Assembly (NCBI RefSeq): GCF_024168825.1 | Contig: NZ_JALJWH010000001.1 | Span: 3,968,001 to 4,032,000 of the forward strand | DNA from: Paenarthrobacter sp. A20 | GTDB lineage: Bacteria; Actinomycetota; Actinomycetes; Actinomycetales; Micrococcaceae | Reading direction: 5' to 3' | DNA length: 64,000 nucleotides | Shown: positions 7,964 to 16,222 of the stretch, piece after piece | Numbering within the stretch: position 1 is the stretch's first letter | Layout of the letters: every line of letters starts with the position of its first letter | Translations under genes and position numbers: made by a program | The notes under the pieces: model-generated | What the model saw: only the letters and a program-made list of their open reading frames with translations | The model's database searches: none | What the model was told of the DNA's origin: nothing

Positions 7964-7981
7964 TGTTCATTCAGCTGAACA
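7964..7981. promoter_or_regulatory. Palindromic operator upstream of the IclR gene
   Basis: TGTTCATTCAGCTGAACA is an 18-base palindrome with 6-base perfect half-sites and a 6-base centre. It lies just upstream of the IclR start. Length and symmetry fit an IclR-dimer operator, and half-sites recur at 3833-3869 and 7056-7077. Confidence 0.5.
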
Positions 7982-8105
7982 CTTCCCATCATAGTGGCAA
8001 GCGCTTAGCCCTATCGGGAGGTGATTCGACGCATTTCCGACATGTGGCAGGACCGAGGCTGGCTCCGCTTTTCAAAACCCAAGAGTTCGCTGTATATTCA
8101 TCTTC

Positions 8106-8150
8106 GAGCTCTCCACCGCGGCATCCCCCAATAGTCGTGGTGGAGAGCTC
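8106..8150 (-). terminator. Stem-loop downstream of the DUF6504 gene
   Basis: GAGCTCTCCACC (8106-8117) pairs with GGTGGAGAGCTC (8139-8150) around a 21-base loop. It lies 18 bases beyond the DUF6504 stop on the minus strand. Confidence 0.55.
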
Positions 8151-8168
8151 ATCCATTTCCCGGGAATT

Positions 8169-8459
8169 TCAGGCCGCAACGACTTCTTCGCCCCTGAGGC
8201 ACCAGCCCCCGCCAATACCGTCCCGCACCAGCTCCCACGTCGCGATGCCGGACCGGTCATTGTTTCCCAAGCGAACCTGGACCTGCCAGACCTCCACGTC
8301 CACGCGGCCCTGTCCCCGGGGCATGCGCCGGGAATGCTCCCACCAGGAAACCCGCTCAAACCAGCGGACAGGGTCCACCACAATCTGCCACTCGCGGCTG
8401 CCCCTGACGACGGCGACCGGCGAGCCTTGCAGGCTGGTCCGGATGTAAATGTGCTCCAT
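8169..8459 (-). CDS. Small DUF6504-like protein
   Basis: A 96-residue soluble protein beginning MEHIYIRTSLQGSPVAVV, with a tryptophan-rich middle (EWQIVVDPVRWFERVSWWEH) and a C-terminal strand pattern ending in TWELVRDGIGGGWCLRG. This matches the small actinobacterial DUF6504 family as I recall it; its function is unknown. The start at MEHIYI (8459) is preferred over an in-frame codon ten residues upstream because it matches how such proteins normally begin. It lies between a terminator on its left and the tRNA-Val terminator on its right. Confidence 0.6.
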   Translation of the reverse strand: MEHIYIRTSLQGSPVAVVRGSREWQIVVDPVRWFERVSWWEHSRRMPRGQGRVDVEVWQVQVRLGNNDRSGIATWELVRDGIGGGWCLRGEEVVAA

Positions 8460-8524
8460 GGAGGAGACCCTACGAGCGGGCCCCGACAATTTGGGGCCGC
8501 CTCAAAAGTCCGACGCGTGGACAA

Positions 8525-8573
8525 CAAAAAACCCCGCCGCTCCGAACCACAAGGCTTGGAGTGACGGGGTTTT
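8525..8573 (-). terminator. Rho-independent terminator of tRNA-Val
   Basis: AAAACCCCG (8528-8536) pairs with CGGGGTTTT (8565-8573), with an inner CTCC/GGAG helix. A run of A on the plus strand supplies a U-tract for leftward transcripts. It immediately follows the 3' end of the leftward tRNA. Confidence 0.75.
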
Positions 8574-8576
8574 GCT

Positions 8577-8652
8577 TGGTGGGTCCTACCGGGATCGAAC
8601 CGATGACATCCACGGTGTAAACGTGGCGCTCTACCAGCTGAGCTAAAGACCC
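8577..8652 (-). tRNA. tRNA-Val (anticodon TAC)
   Basis: The minus strand reads GGGTCTTTAGCTCAG at its 5' end. It has a D-loop with GGTAGAGC, an anticodon arm CCACG-TTTACAC-CGTGG (anticodon TAC), a T-arm containing GGTTCGATCC, and an acceptor closing with GGACCC. The discriminator A and CCA are encoded (8580-8577). All four arms pair. It reads GTA, and by wobble GTG, valine codons. Confidence 0.95.
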
Positions 8653-8704
8653 AAGTCGCAGTTTCAGTGCCTCAGCGCTTCAACCAACGAACAATGACTC
8701 TACA

Positions 8705-9664
8705 TCATGATTCGAGAGAAACACCAATCGAGGCTTCAGGCCCGGAAAGATCAGGGAGATTTCGGGACAGATAGTCCAGCGCGCCACTGACGCCGAGCTC
8801 TAATTTCAGTTCGGCAAACCCGTCTCCACGCGTGGGTCCCCTGTTGATGATGATCACGGGTTTTGCGGCTTTCGCGGCGTGACGTACGAACCGAAGTCCG
8901 CTCTGCACCGTCAGGGACGAGCCTGCAACCAGGAGCGCACCCGCCTCATCAACCATGGCGTACGCGCGCTCGACCCGGTCCTTGGGTACGTTCTCGCCAA
9001 AATAGACAAAGTCAGGCTTGAGCGTCCCACCGCAGATGGGACAAACAGCCATAACGAATGAGGTAATGAGTTCTGGATCCTCAACTGTGGCATCAGCATC
9101 CGGGGCCATTTCCACCACTCCGGACTCCAGCGCATCAGCAAGGAACCCTGGATTGATTTCCTCAAGGATCGCCGCGATCAACCGCCGGCTGAAGATATGG
9201 CCGCTTTCCAGGCAGATCACCTGGTCAAATCGCCCGTGGAGATCCACCACGTTGACGCTGCCGGCATCCTCGTGGAGCCGGTCCACATTTTGGGTGATGA
9301 GGCCCGATAGTAGCCCCCTGCGCTCCATCAGCGCGACGGCGGCATGCCCGGCGTTGGGGTCGGCGTGCCTCAGGTGGGACCATCCCAAGTGATTCCGGGC
9401 CCAATAGCGGCGCCGGTTGGCCTCACTGCCAATGAACTCCTGGAAGGTCATTGGGTTACGGGGCGCAGAACCTGGCCCCCGGTAGTCGGGAATACCGGAA
9501 TCTGTACTCAGCCCCGCTCCCGTAAGTACGGCCAGGCGCTTGCCGCTCAAGACTCCGAGTGCCTGTCCAACAGCATCAAGCTCGTGATGGTCAAGTTGCG
9601 GTGCGGGAGCCGGAGCCATGCTGGCAAAACCAGTCATGCCTACTCCGGGCCGGCCCTGGCTCAT
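8705..9664 (-). CDS. Sir2-family NAD-dependent protein deacylase (sirtuin)
   Basis: A 319-residue sirtuin. The NAD-binding motifs are clear: VLTGAGLSTDSGIPDYRGPG, ITQNVDRLHEDAG, the catalytic His in VVDLHGR, and VAGSSLTVQSG. These enzymes remove acyl groups from protein lysines while consuming NAD. The zinc ribbon is unusual: the second pair is intact (CPICGG), but the first pair reads CLES, with the second cysteine missing. The gene follows the peroxiredoxin by 2 bases, so the two are likely co-transcribed. The start at 9664 is the first ATG; internal ATGs 10 and 16 residues in are alternatives. Confidence 0.87.
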   Translation of the reverse strand: MSQGRPGVGMTGFASMAPAPAPQLDHHELDAVGQALGVLSGKRLAVLTGAGLSTDSGIPDYRGPGSAPRNPMTFQEFIGSEANRRRYWARNHLGWSHLRHADPNAGHAAVALMERRGLLSGLITQNVDRLHEDAGSVNVVDLHGRFDQVICLESGHIFSRRLIAAILEEINPGFLADALESGVVEMAPDADATVEDPELITSFVMAVCPICGGTLKPDFVYFGENVPKDRVERAYAMVDEAGALLVAGSSLTVQSGLRFVRHAAKAAKPVIIINRGPTRGDGFAELKLELGVSGALDYLSRNLPDLSGPEASIGVSLES

Positions 9665-9666
9665 GA

Positions 9667-10164
9667 CTACTGTTGCCCCAACGCCGTGAGCGCGCGACGA
9701 TATTCAGTAAAGTCACGTGCCTGGCCGCGCGGATTGACCACGACGTACCGCACAACTCCAGAGGCATCGATGATGAAGGTTCCCCGCAATGCCATGCCGC
9801 TGACGTCGTCAAAAACACCGTAGGCCCGGGCTACCGCACCATGCGGCCAGAAATCGGCCAGCAGGTCAAAGCCGTAGCCTTCCTGTTGGGAGTAGGCCCT
9901 CAGTGTGAATTTGCTGTCCACAGAGACTGCAAGCACCACAGCGTCCGATTCCTCGAAAGCCGCGATATTGTCGCGAATCTCACACAACTCTCCAGTGCAA
10001 ATACCGGAGAACGCAAAGGGATAGAACACGACCACCACATTGCGGCCCCGATAGTCGGAGAGGCGAACGGGTTCGCCAAACTGGTTCACCAACTCAAAGT
10101 CCGGCGCAGGCTGCCCCGGCTGCGGAACCACGCCGGGGGCCGGCGCCAGCCGAACATCGGTCAC
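9667..10164 (-). CDS. AhpE/BCP-type peroxiredoxin
   Basis: A 165-residue thioredoxin-fold peroxidase. The peroxidatic motif reads FYPFAFSGICTGELCEIRD, with the peroxidatic Cys in GIC and a second Cys four residues later. That arrangement resembles actinobacterial AhpE more than the classic BCP TPGCT motif. It would reduce hydroperoxides in the cytoplasm using a thiol partner. The start is GTG at 10164, overlapping the DUF3052 stop by four bases (GTGA), which indicates translational coupling. Confidence 0.88.
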   Translation of the reverse strand: MTDVRLAPAPGVVPQPGQPAPDFELVNQFGEPVRLSDYRGRNVVVVFYPFAFSGICTGELCEIRDNIAAFEESDAVVLAVSVDSKFTLRAYSQQEGYGFDLLADFWPHGAVARAYGVFDDVSGMALRGTFIIDASGVVRYVVVNPRGQARDFTEYRRALTALGQQ

Positions 10165-10580
10165 TTGTTCTTCTTCGGCACCAGTCGGGTGGCACTCCAG
10201 TCCTTCGATACCCCGGCAGAGGTAGTGAGGTGCAGCCCGGATGTAGGGGCCGCGTCCTGGATATCGGCGGGGGAAACGTAGTTATCGCGGCCGGACTTGG
10301 GCGTCAGAACCCAGACAACTCCGCCTTCCTTCAGCGTGGTGAGCGAATCCATGAGGGCATCAACAAGATCGCCGTCGCCATCCCGCCACCAAAAGACAAC
10401 GGCATCTACTACGTCGTGGTCGTCTTCATCCAGCAGCTCAGAGCCTGTGACATCTTCAATGTCATCACGCAAGTCGAAGTCGACGTCGTCGTCGTAGCCG
10501 CGCTCCTGAATCAGATCCCCATCTTTGAAACCCATTCGTTCCGCCACATTTACCGATGTGGCGGCGTCGGCCTCGCTCAC
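10161..10580 (-). CDS. DUF3052 family protein
   Basis: A 139-residue, very acidic protein with ERMGFKDGDLIQERGYDDD near the start and a long run of acidic residues (DDIEDVTGSELLDEDDHD). It then has a Rossmann-like strand pattern (VVDAVVFWWRDGDGDLVDAL, VVWVLTPKSGRDNY). This matches DUF3052, an actinobacterial family of unknown function commonly found next to aceE. The start is GTG at 10580, with AAAGGAGG four to five bases upstream; the longer in-frame extension has no such site. It is divergent from aceE and coupled to the peroxiredoxin. Confidence 0.82.
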   Translation of the reverse strand: MSEADAATSVNVAERMGFKDGDLIQERGYDDDVDFDLRDDIEDVTGSELLDEDDHDVVDAVVFWWRDGDGDLVDALMDSLTTLKEGGVVWVLTPKSGRDNYVSPADIQDAAPTSGLHLTTSAGVSKDWSATRLVPKKNK

Positions 10581-10988
10581 GTTTCCTCCTTTTGAAGTGA
10601 CTTCCATTACTAACAGCCAACACCCTTTGGGCGTGTGCTTCAAGCCATTGTCCCTGCCACGGGCCACATTCCGCATTCCCCGGGGTGTTTCGAGGCTGTG
10701 ACAGTCACGTGCTTTCCGTCACGCAGGCCAGCCAGGTGTGACATACAACGCCCCTCAGGGCCCACGGCTACGCATCGCAGCGCCGTGAAAGCTAGAGTGG
10801 CCATGAGCGCTCTGGCTGCAGGGCGATCGCCCCGCAGAATTCTACTGGGCAGCCAAGCGCTCACAAGACCTGCCCGGCGCATCCGACCGGGCTGTTGAAA
10901 CCGAGATGTCGCACACGACGCGTTCACGACGGGCAGTTACCCTGCCAGACCTGAGGCGCCGATGCATGCGCCTAAAGGAAGGTTGGAC
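10581..10988. other. 408-base divergent control region between the DUF3052 gene and aceE
   Basis: I see no convincing gene here. Notable elements are the palindrome GTGACAGTCAC (10698-10708) and AAAGGAAGG (10975-10983), which serves as the aceE ribosome site. Promoters for both divergent genes must lie here, but no clear -35/-10 pair stands out. Confidence 0.5.
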
Positions 10989-13763
10989 GTGGCTGCAGGA
11001 GAAGAGACCTCACACATCCTCAGCGGGTTGACTGCCCAGCTGCCTGATCGTGATCCGGAAGAGACCGCGGAGTGGATTGAGTCCCTTGATGCGTTGATCG
11101 CGGAGCAGGGTACCGAGCGTGCCCAGTACATTATGCGTTCGTTGTTGCAGCGTGCTGGTGCCCGGTCGGTGGGTGTGCCGATGGTGACGACCACTGATTA
11201 TGTGAACACGATCCCGGTGGACCAGGAAGCGCCGTTCCCGGGGAACGAGGAGTTCGAGCGCCGGTATCGTGCGTACATGCGGTGGAACGCTGCGGTGATG
11301 GTGCATCGTGCGCAGCGTTCCGATATTGGGGTGGGCGGGCATATTTCCACGTATGCCGGTGCCGCGACCCTGTACGAGGTGGGCTTCAACCACTTCTTCC
11401 GCGGTAAGGACCACCCCTCGGGTGGGGACCAGGTGTTCTTCCAGGGCCATGCCTCCCCGGGTATGTACGCCCGCGCGTTCATGGAAGGCCGCCTGACGGA
11501 GGAGGATTTGGACGGGTTCCGTCAGGAGAAGTCCAAAGAGGGCCACGCCCTGTCCTCGTACCCGCACCCGCGCCTGATGCCGGACTTCTGGGAATTCCCG
11601 ACCGTGTCGATGGGTATCGGCCCGATGAACGCGATCTACCAGGCCCAGTCCAACCGGTACCTGCAGAACCGTGGCATCAAGGACACCTCCGACCAGCAGG
11701 TCTGGGCGTTCCTGGGTGACGGGGAAATGGACGAGCCCGAGTCCCGTGGCCTGCTCCAGCTCGCCGCGAACGAGAACCTGGACAACCTGAACTTCGTGAT
11801 CAACTGCAACCTCCAGCGCCTGGACGGACCGGTCCGCGGCAACGGCAAGATCATGCAGGAACTCGAGGCGTTCTTCCGCGGTGCGGGCTGGAACGTGATC
11901 AAGGTCGTCTGGGGCCGGGAATGGGACTCCCTCCTGGAGAACGACGCCGACGGGGCGTTGGTGAAGATCATGAACGAAACCCCCGATGGTGACTACCAGA
12001 CCTACAAGGCCGAGTCCGGCGGGTTCGTCCGTGAACACTTCTTCGGTAAGTCCCCGCAGACCAAGGACATGGTCGCGGATTTGGACGACGAGCAGATCTG
12101 GGGCCTCAAACGCGGCGGGCACGACTACCGCAAGGTCTACGCCGCGTACAAGGCAGCGACCGAATTCAAGGGCAAACCCACGGTCATCCTGGCCAAAACG
12201 GTCAAGGGCTACGGCCTGGGCCCGCACTTCGAGGGCCGCAACGCGACCCACCAGATGAAGAAACTGACCATGGAAGACCTCAAAGCCTTCCGTGACCACC
12301 TGCGCATCCCCATCAGCGATGACCAACTCGACGCGGACCTCTACCGGCCCCCGTACTACCACCCCGGCATGGACGCCCCGGAAATCAAATACCTCATGGA
12401 CCGCCGGGCAGAACTGGGCGGGTTCGTCCCCGAACGCCGCCGCAAACACACCGACGTGGTCCTCCCGGACACGAAGTCCTACGACGTCGCCAAACGCGGG
12501 TCCGGGAAACAACAAGCCGCGACCACCATGGCCTTCGTCCGTTTGTTGAAGGACCTCATGCGGGACAAAAACTTCGGCGCCCGCTTCGTGCCCGTCGTCC
12601 CGGACGAATCCCGCACCTTCGGCATGGACGCGTTCTTCCCGACCGCGAAAATCTACAACCCCAAAGGCCAGAACTACCTCTCCGTGGACCGCGACCTCGT
12701 CCTGGCCTACAAAGAATCACCCGCAGGCCAACTGATCCACCCCGGCATCAACGAAGCCGGCGCCGTCGCAGCGTTCACCGCCGCCGGCACCGCCTACGCC
12801 ACCCACGGCGAACCCCTGGTCCCGATCTACGTGTTCTACTCCATGTTCGGCTTCCAACGCACCGGGGATTCCTTCTGGGCCGCCGCGGACCAAATGACCC
12901 GCGGCTTCATCATCGGCGCCACCGCAGGACGGACCACCCTCACCGGCGAAGGACTCCAACACGCCGACGGACACTCCCCCATCCTGGCCTCCACCAACCC
13001 CGCCGTGAAAACCTACGACCCCGCCTACGGCTACGAAATCGGCCACATCATCCGCCACGGCCTCGAACAAATGTACGGACCCGACGCTGACGCGCAAGGA
13101 ACCAGAACTGCGTCAGATAAAAACGTGATGTACTACCTCACCGTCTACAACGAACCCATCACCCAACCCGCCGAACCCGAAACCCTGGACATCAACGGAC
13201 TCCTCAAAGGCATCTACCGCCTCGCCGAAGCCCCCACAGGAGACCCGAACCGCCCGACAGCGAACATCCTCGCCTCCGGCGTGTCCGTCCCCTGGGCCCT
13301 CGAAGCCGCCCGGATCCTCAACGACGACTGGAACGTCGCCGCCGACATCTGGTCCGTGACCTCCTGGAACGAACTCCGACGCGACGGACTCGCCGCCGAA
13401 GAACACGCCTTCCTCAACCCCGGCGAACCCGCCCGCACCCCGTTCATCACCGAACAACTCGCAGGCACCACCGGACCCGTCATCGCCGTGTCCGACTACA
13501 TGAAAGCCGTCCCCGACCAAATCCGCCAATTCATCCCCAACGACTTCGCCTCCCTCGGAGCAGACGGCTTCGGCTTCTCCGACACCCGCCAAGCCGCCCG
13601 CCGCTACTTCAAAAACGATACCCACTCCATCGTCGCCAAAACCCTCCAACTGCTCGCCGCCAAGGGAGAAGTTGAAGAAGGCGCCCTGGAGAAGGCCATC
13701 GATAAGTACCGGCTTCTGGATGTGAACGCCGGCACCACAGGCGGAGCAGGCGGCGACGCCTAA
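10989..13763 (+). CDS. aceE: Pyruvate dehydrogenase E1 component, homodimeric type
   Basis: A 924-residue single-chain E1 that decarboxylates pyruvate with thiamine diphosphate and passes acetyl to E2 lipoyl groups. The ThDP motif is [18 protein letters not shown] with [18 protein letters not shown]. The pyrimidine-binding domain holds [20 protein letters not shown] and [17 protein letters not shown], both diagnostic of AceE. The start is taken as GTG at 10989, five bases after AAGGAAGG; an ATG at 10962 lacks a ribosome site. Third-position base use changes sharply along the gene, from G/T-rich in the first 500 bases to C/A-rich in the second half. Two hairpins follow the stop. Confidence 0.97.
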   Translation: MAAGEETSHILSGLTAQLPDRDPEETAEWIESLDALIAEQGTERAQYIMRSLLQRAGARSVGVPMVTTTDYVNTIPVDQEAPFPGNEEFERRYRAYMRWNAAVMVHRAQRSDIGVGGHISTYAGAATLYEVGFNHFFRGKDHPSGGDQVFFQGHASPGMYARAFMEGRLTEEDLDGFRQEKSKEGHALSSYPHPRLMPDFWEFPTVSMGIGPMNAIYQAQSNRYLQNRGIKDTSDQQVWAFLGDGEMDEPESRGLLQLAANENLDNLNFVINCNLQRLDGPVRGNGKIMQELEAFFRGAGWNVIKVVWGREWDSLLENDADGALVKIMNETPDGDYQTYKAESGGFVREHFFGKSPQTKDMVADLDDEQIWGLKRGGHDYRKVYAAYKAATEFKGKPTVILAKTVKGYGLGPHFEGRNATHQMKKLTMEDLKAFRDHLRIPISDDQLDADLYRPPYYHPGMDAPEIKYLMDRRAELGGFVPERRRKHTDVVLPDTKSYDVAKRGSGKQQAATTMAFVRLLKDLMRDKNFGARFVPVVPDESRTFGMDAFFPTAKIYNPKGQNYLSVDRDLVLAYKESPAGQLIHPGINEAGAVAAFTAAGTAYATHGEPLVPIYVFYSMFGFQRTGDSFWAAADQMTRGFIIGATAGRTTLTGEGLQHADGHSPILASTNPAVKTYDPAYGYEIGHIIRHGLEQMYGPDADAQGTRTASDKNVMYYLTVYNEPITQPAEPETLDINGLLKGIYRLAEAPTGDPNRPTANILASGVSVPWALEAARILNDDWNVAADIWSVTSWNELRRDGLAAEEHAFLNPGEPARTPFITEQLAGTTGPVIAVSDYMKAVPDQIRQFIPNDFASLGADGFGFSDTRQAARRYFKNDTHSIVAKTLQLLAAKGEVEEGALEKAIDKYRLLDVNAGTTGGAGGDA

Positions 13764-13769
13764 GTATTG

Positions 13770-13792
13770 GTTGCCGGACGCTGTCCGGCAAC
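13770..13792 (+). terminator. First hairpin after aceE
   Basis: GTTGCCGGAC (13770-13779) pairs with GTCCGGCAAC (13783-13792) around a 3-base loop, six bases after the aceE stop. There is no U-tract, so mRNA protection is as likely as termination. Confidence 0.6.
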
Positions 13793-13814
13793 GGAGCTAA
13801 GCCAGCGGTAAACG

Positions 13815-13852
13815 CGACGGCGGCTTCCACCGAAAGGTGGGGGCCGCCGTCG
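13815..13852 (+). terminator. Second hairpin after aceE, likely terminator
   Basis: CGACGGCGGC and CCACC (13815-13831) pair with GGTGG and GCCGCCGTCG (13836-13852), separated by a GAAA tetraloop and with a TT/GG internal mismatch. TGGTTT follows. Confidence 0.7.
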
Positions 13853-13906
13853 TGGTTTAACCAAGCGGGATGCCGTGTCCGACCATGTGACCAGCGACAA
13901 CGCAAG

Positions 13907-13923
13907 TTGTAGCCTTCTCACAA
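13907..13923. promoter_or_regulatory. Candidate FasR-type element upstream of the PucR-family gene
   Basis: TTGTAGCCTTCTCACAA begins 53 bases before the regulator's ATG. Fourteen of 17 bases match the element upstream of fabD (15209-15225), and the first 11 are identical to the one upstream of fabF (17715-17725). It may be an operator, a shared -10 region (TAGCCT), or both; here GTGACC (13887-13892) would be a -35 with a 17-base spacer. Confidence 0.45.
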
Positions 13924-13959
13924 ATGGAGCTTGCGCGGGATGGCCCGTATGCTCATTCC

Positions 13960-15204
13960 ATGGCAGAGCCAAGCAAAACAACTTCCAAGCGCAAGGCAGC
14001 AACCCAGGCGTTGTCGCCTGAAAAGGCCGAAACTCTGCGGCAACTCCGCGCCAACGTGGGCCAGCTGTCCACCAGCACCATGCGCCAACTCGAGAAGTCG
14101 CTGCCCTGGTACAGCCGTCTCAGCTCCGATGAGCGCTCCGCGCTGGGACTGGTAGCGCAGAATGGTATCGCCGCATTTGTGACGTGGTACGAACGGCCAA
14201 GTTCGCCGTCATGGATCCTGACTGACGTCTTCGGAAACGCCCCCACCGAGTTGACGCGCTCCATCAGCCTGCAAAAGGCCCTCCAGTTGATCCGAATCGT
14301 GGTGGAAGTCGTCGAGGACCAGGTTCCTGTCATCGCGCCGGAATCAGACCAACCTTCGTTGCGGGAGGCCGTCCTGCGCTATTCGCGTGAAGTGGCTTTC
14401 GCAGCTGCCGACGTATACGCCAGGGCCGCCGAATCCCGCGGTTCCTGGGACACCCGCCTTGAAGCGCTGATCGTTGACGCCATCCTGCGCGGCGAGAACA
14501 CGGACGCGCTCAGGTCACGGATCGCCGCCCTCGGCTGGAAGGCACAGGAGCGCTTCACAGTAATGGTGGGCAATTCGCCGTCGGAGCCCAGCGCCAGCTA
14601 CGTCAGCGAACTGCGCCGAACCGCCGGGCGTTTCGCTGAGGATGCCTTGGTGGGAATCCAAGGCGACCGGCTGATCCTGATCCTTGGTGGTGTGCAGGAC
14701 CGCGACACCGCGTACGTCAAGCTCAGTGAGCTTTTCGCCCCCGGTGCCGTTGTTTACGGGCCGGAGGCGGGGTCGCTCCTTGAAGCGAGCAGTTCCGCGC
14801 AGGCGGCATTCGCTGGGCTCACGGCGGCCCGCGCGTGGCCCTCGGCACCGCGGCCCGTTGCAGCCGACGACCTGCTTCCTGAGCGGGTTGTCTCCGGAGA
14901 CGACGCTGCACGCAGGTCGCTGATCAAGAACATCTACCGGCCATTGTTGGCCGCCTCGAATGGCTTGGTGGAGACCCTTGGCACCTATCTCGAACTGGGC
15001 CACTCCCTGGAAGCCACAGCCCGTGAACTGTTCGTCCATGCCAATACTGTGCGCTACCGTTTGAAGCGTGTCTGCGACGTCACAGGCTGGGATCCGCTTC
15101 TTCCAAGGGAGGCTTTTGTGCTGCAAACCGCCTTGGTAGTCGGCAGGCTTTCGGCCCAACCAAAAGCCGCCCCCGAACGTCACGCGTCGCGTTCACAGAA
15201 CTGA
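13960..15204 (+). CDS. PucR/CdaR-family transcriptional regulator, FasR-like
   Basis: A 414-residue regulator. The last 60 residues form the PucR C-terminal helix-turn-helix (LELGHSLEATARELFVHANT, then VRYRLKRVCDVTGWDPLLP). A GGDEF-like degenerate domain lies in the middle (about 190-290). In Streptomyces a homologue named FasR sits directly upstream of fabD and activates the fabD-fabH-acpP-fabF genes (established knowledge), and the layout here is the same. The start at 13960 (MAEPSKT) is chosen because TATGCT (13948-13953) ends 6 bases upstream and no ribosome site exists, suggesting a leaderless mRNA. The N-terminus is lysine-rich. Confidence 0.88.
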   Translation: MAEPSKTTSKRKAATQALSPEKAETLRQLRANVGQLSTSTMRQLEKSLPWYSRLSSDERSALGLVAQNGIAAFVTWYERPSSPSWILTDVFGNAPTELTRSISLQKALQLIRIVVEVVEDQVPVIAPESDQPSLREAVLRYSREVAFAAADVYARAAESRGSWDTRLEALIVDAILRGENTDALRSRIAALGWKAQERFTVMVGNSPSEPSASYVSELRRTAGRFAEDALVGIQGDRLILILGGVQDRDTAYVKLSELFAPGAVVYGPEAGSLLEASSSAQAAFAGLTAARAWPSAPRPVAADDLLPERVVSGDDAARRSLIKNIYRPLLAASNGLVETLGTYLELGHSLEATARELFVHANTVRYRLKRVCDVTGWDPLLPREAFVLQTALVVGRLSAQPKAAPERHASRSQN

Positions 15205-15208
15205 ACCG

Positions 15209-15225
15209 TTGTAGACTTCCTACAA
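15209..15225. promoter_or_regulatory. Dyad element upstream of fabD
   Basis: TTGTAGACTTCCTACAA consists of perfect inverted half-sites TTGTAG and CTACAA with a 5-base centre, located between the regulator's stop and fabD. It matches the elements at 13907 and 17715 and is a candidate binding site for the adjacent PucR-family regulator. Confidence 0.5.
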
Positions 15226-15292
15226 ACTGACCCAGTGAGCTTGGTGTACCGAAACACCAGTGGATCACGTGGCAATTTGGAAAGCTGGATAC

Positions 15293-16222
15293 GTGCTTGC
15301 AATCGTCTGCCCTGGACAGGGCTCCCAGACCCCCGGATTTTTAGCCCCTTGGCTGGAACTCCCTTCCGTCGAAGGCCAATTGGCCTCCCTGAGCGAGATC
15401 GCAGGCATTGACCTCAAGGCCCACGGAACCACCTCGGACGAAGAGACCATCAAAGACACTGCGGTGGCTCAGCCGCTGATTGTTGCAGCCGGCCTCGTAG
15501 CCGCCAAGTCTTTGTTCGACGTCGAACTCAGCACCCTTCCTGTCATCCTCGCCGGGCACTCCGTTGGCGAGATCACGGCTTCGGCCCTGGCAGGCGTCCT
15601 CACCGAGGCCGAAGCCATGACCTTCGTCCGGGAACGCGCCAACAGCATGGCCGCGGCAGCCGCAGTGACCCCCACCGGGATGAGCGCTGTCGTCGGAGGC
15701 GACCCCGCCGAGGTCCTGGCGGCCATCGAGGCATCCGGCGCAACTCCCGCGAACGTCAACGGCGCAGGCCAGACAGTTGCCGCCGGTACCTTCGACCAGC
15801 TCAAAGTCCTCGCAGACAACCCCCCGGCGAAGGCACGCGTGATCCCCCTCAAGGTCGCGGGCGCATTCCACACCTCGCACATGGCTCCGGCCGTCAGCGC
15901 GCTCGAATCCCTCAAGCCGTCGCTGTCTCCTCAGAATCCGGCTGTACCGCTGCTGTCGAACTACGACGGCCAGGAGGTCACCGGAGGACCTGCCGCTGTA
16001 GACAGCCTGATCGCCCAGGTCTCCCGCCCTGTCCGTTGGGACAAGTGCATGGAAACGCTGGTTGCGCGCGGCGTCACCGGGGTCATCGAACTTGCCCCCG
16101 CCGGCACCCTCGCCGGCTTGGCCAAGCGCGGAATGCCCGGCGTCAAGACAGTTGCCGTCAAGACCCCGGATGACCTGTCCGCGGCTCTCGCACTCTTCGC
16201 CGAATTGGAGGGACAAGCATGA
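15293..16222 (+). CDS. fabD: Malonyl-CoA:ACP transacylase
   Basis: A 309-residue FabD that transfers malonate from CoA to acyl carrier protein, supplying extender units for fatty-acid synthesis. It begins VLAIVCPGQGSQTPG, the family's N-terminal motif. The nucleophile Ser is in AGHSVGE (about residue 90), the malonate-binding Arg is in FVRERAN, and the catalytic His is in GAFHTSHM. The start is GTG at 15293, with GGAAAG eight bases upstream; in-frame residues before it do not belong to the family. Its stop overlaps the fabH start (ATGA). Confidence 0.95.
   Translation: MLAIVCPGQGSQTPGFLAPWLELPSVEGQLASLSEIAGIDLKAHGTTSDEETIKDTAVAQPLIVAAGLVAAKSLFDVELSTLPVILAGHSVGEITASALAGVLTEAEAMTFVRERANSMAAAAAVTPTGMSAVVGGDPAEVLAAIEASGATPANVNGAGQTVAAGTFDQLKVLADNPPAKARVIPLKVAGAFHTSHMAPAVSALESLKPSLSPQNPAVPLLSNYDGQEVTGGPAAVDSLIAQVSRPVRWDKCMETLVARGVTGVIELAPAGTLAGLAKRGMPGVKTVAVKTPDDLSAALALFAELEGQA

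Noticed and set aside
10697..10709. TGTGACAGTCACG as a CRP/GlxR site upstream of aceE
   Set aside because: The spacing between half-sites is 3 rather than 6 bases, so it does not fit the known consensus; kept only as a palindrome note.
11010..12515. A 501-codon open frame antisense to aceE
   Set aside because: The aceE protein is fully conserved on the other strand, and this frame has no recognisable motifs.
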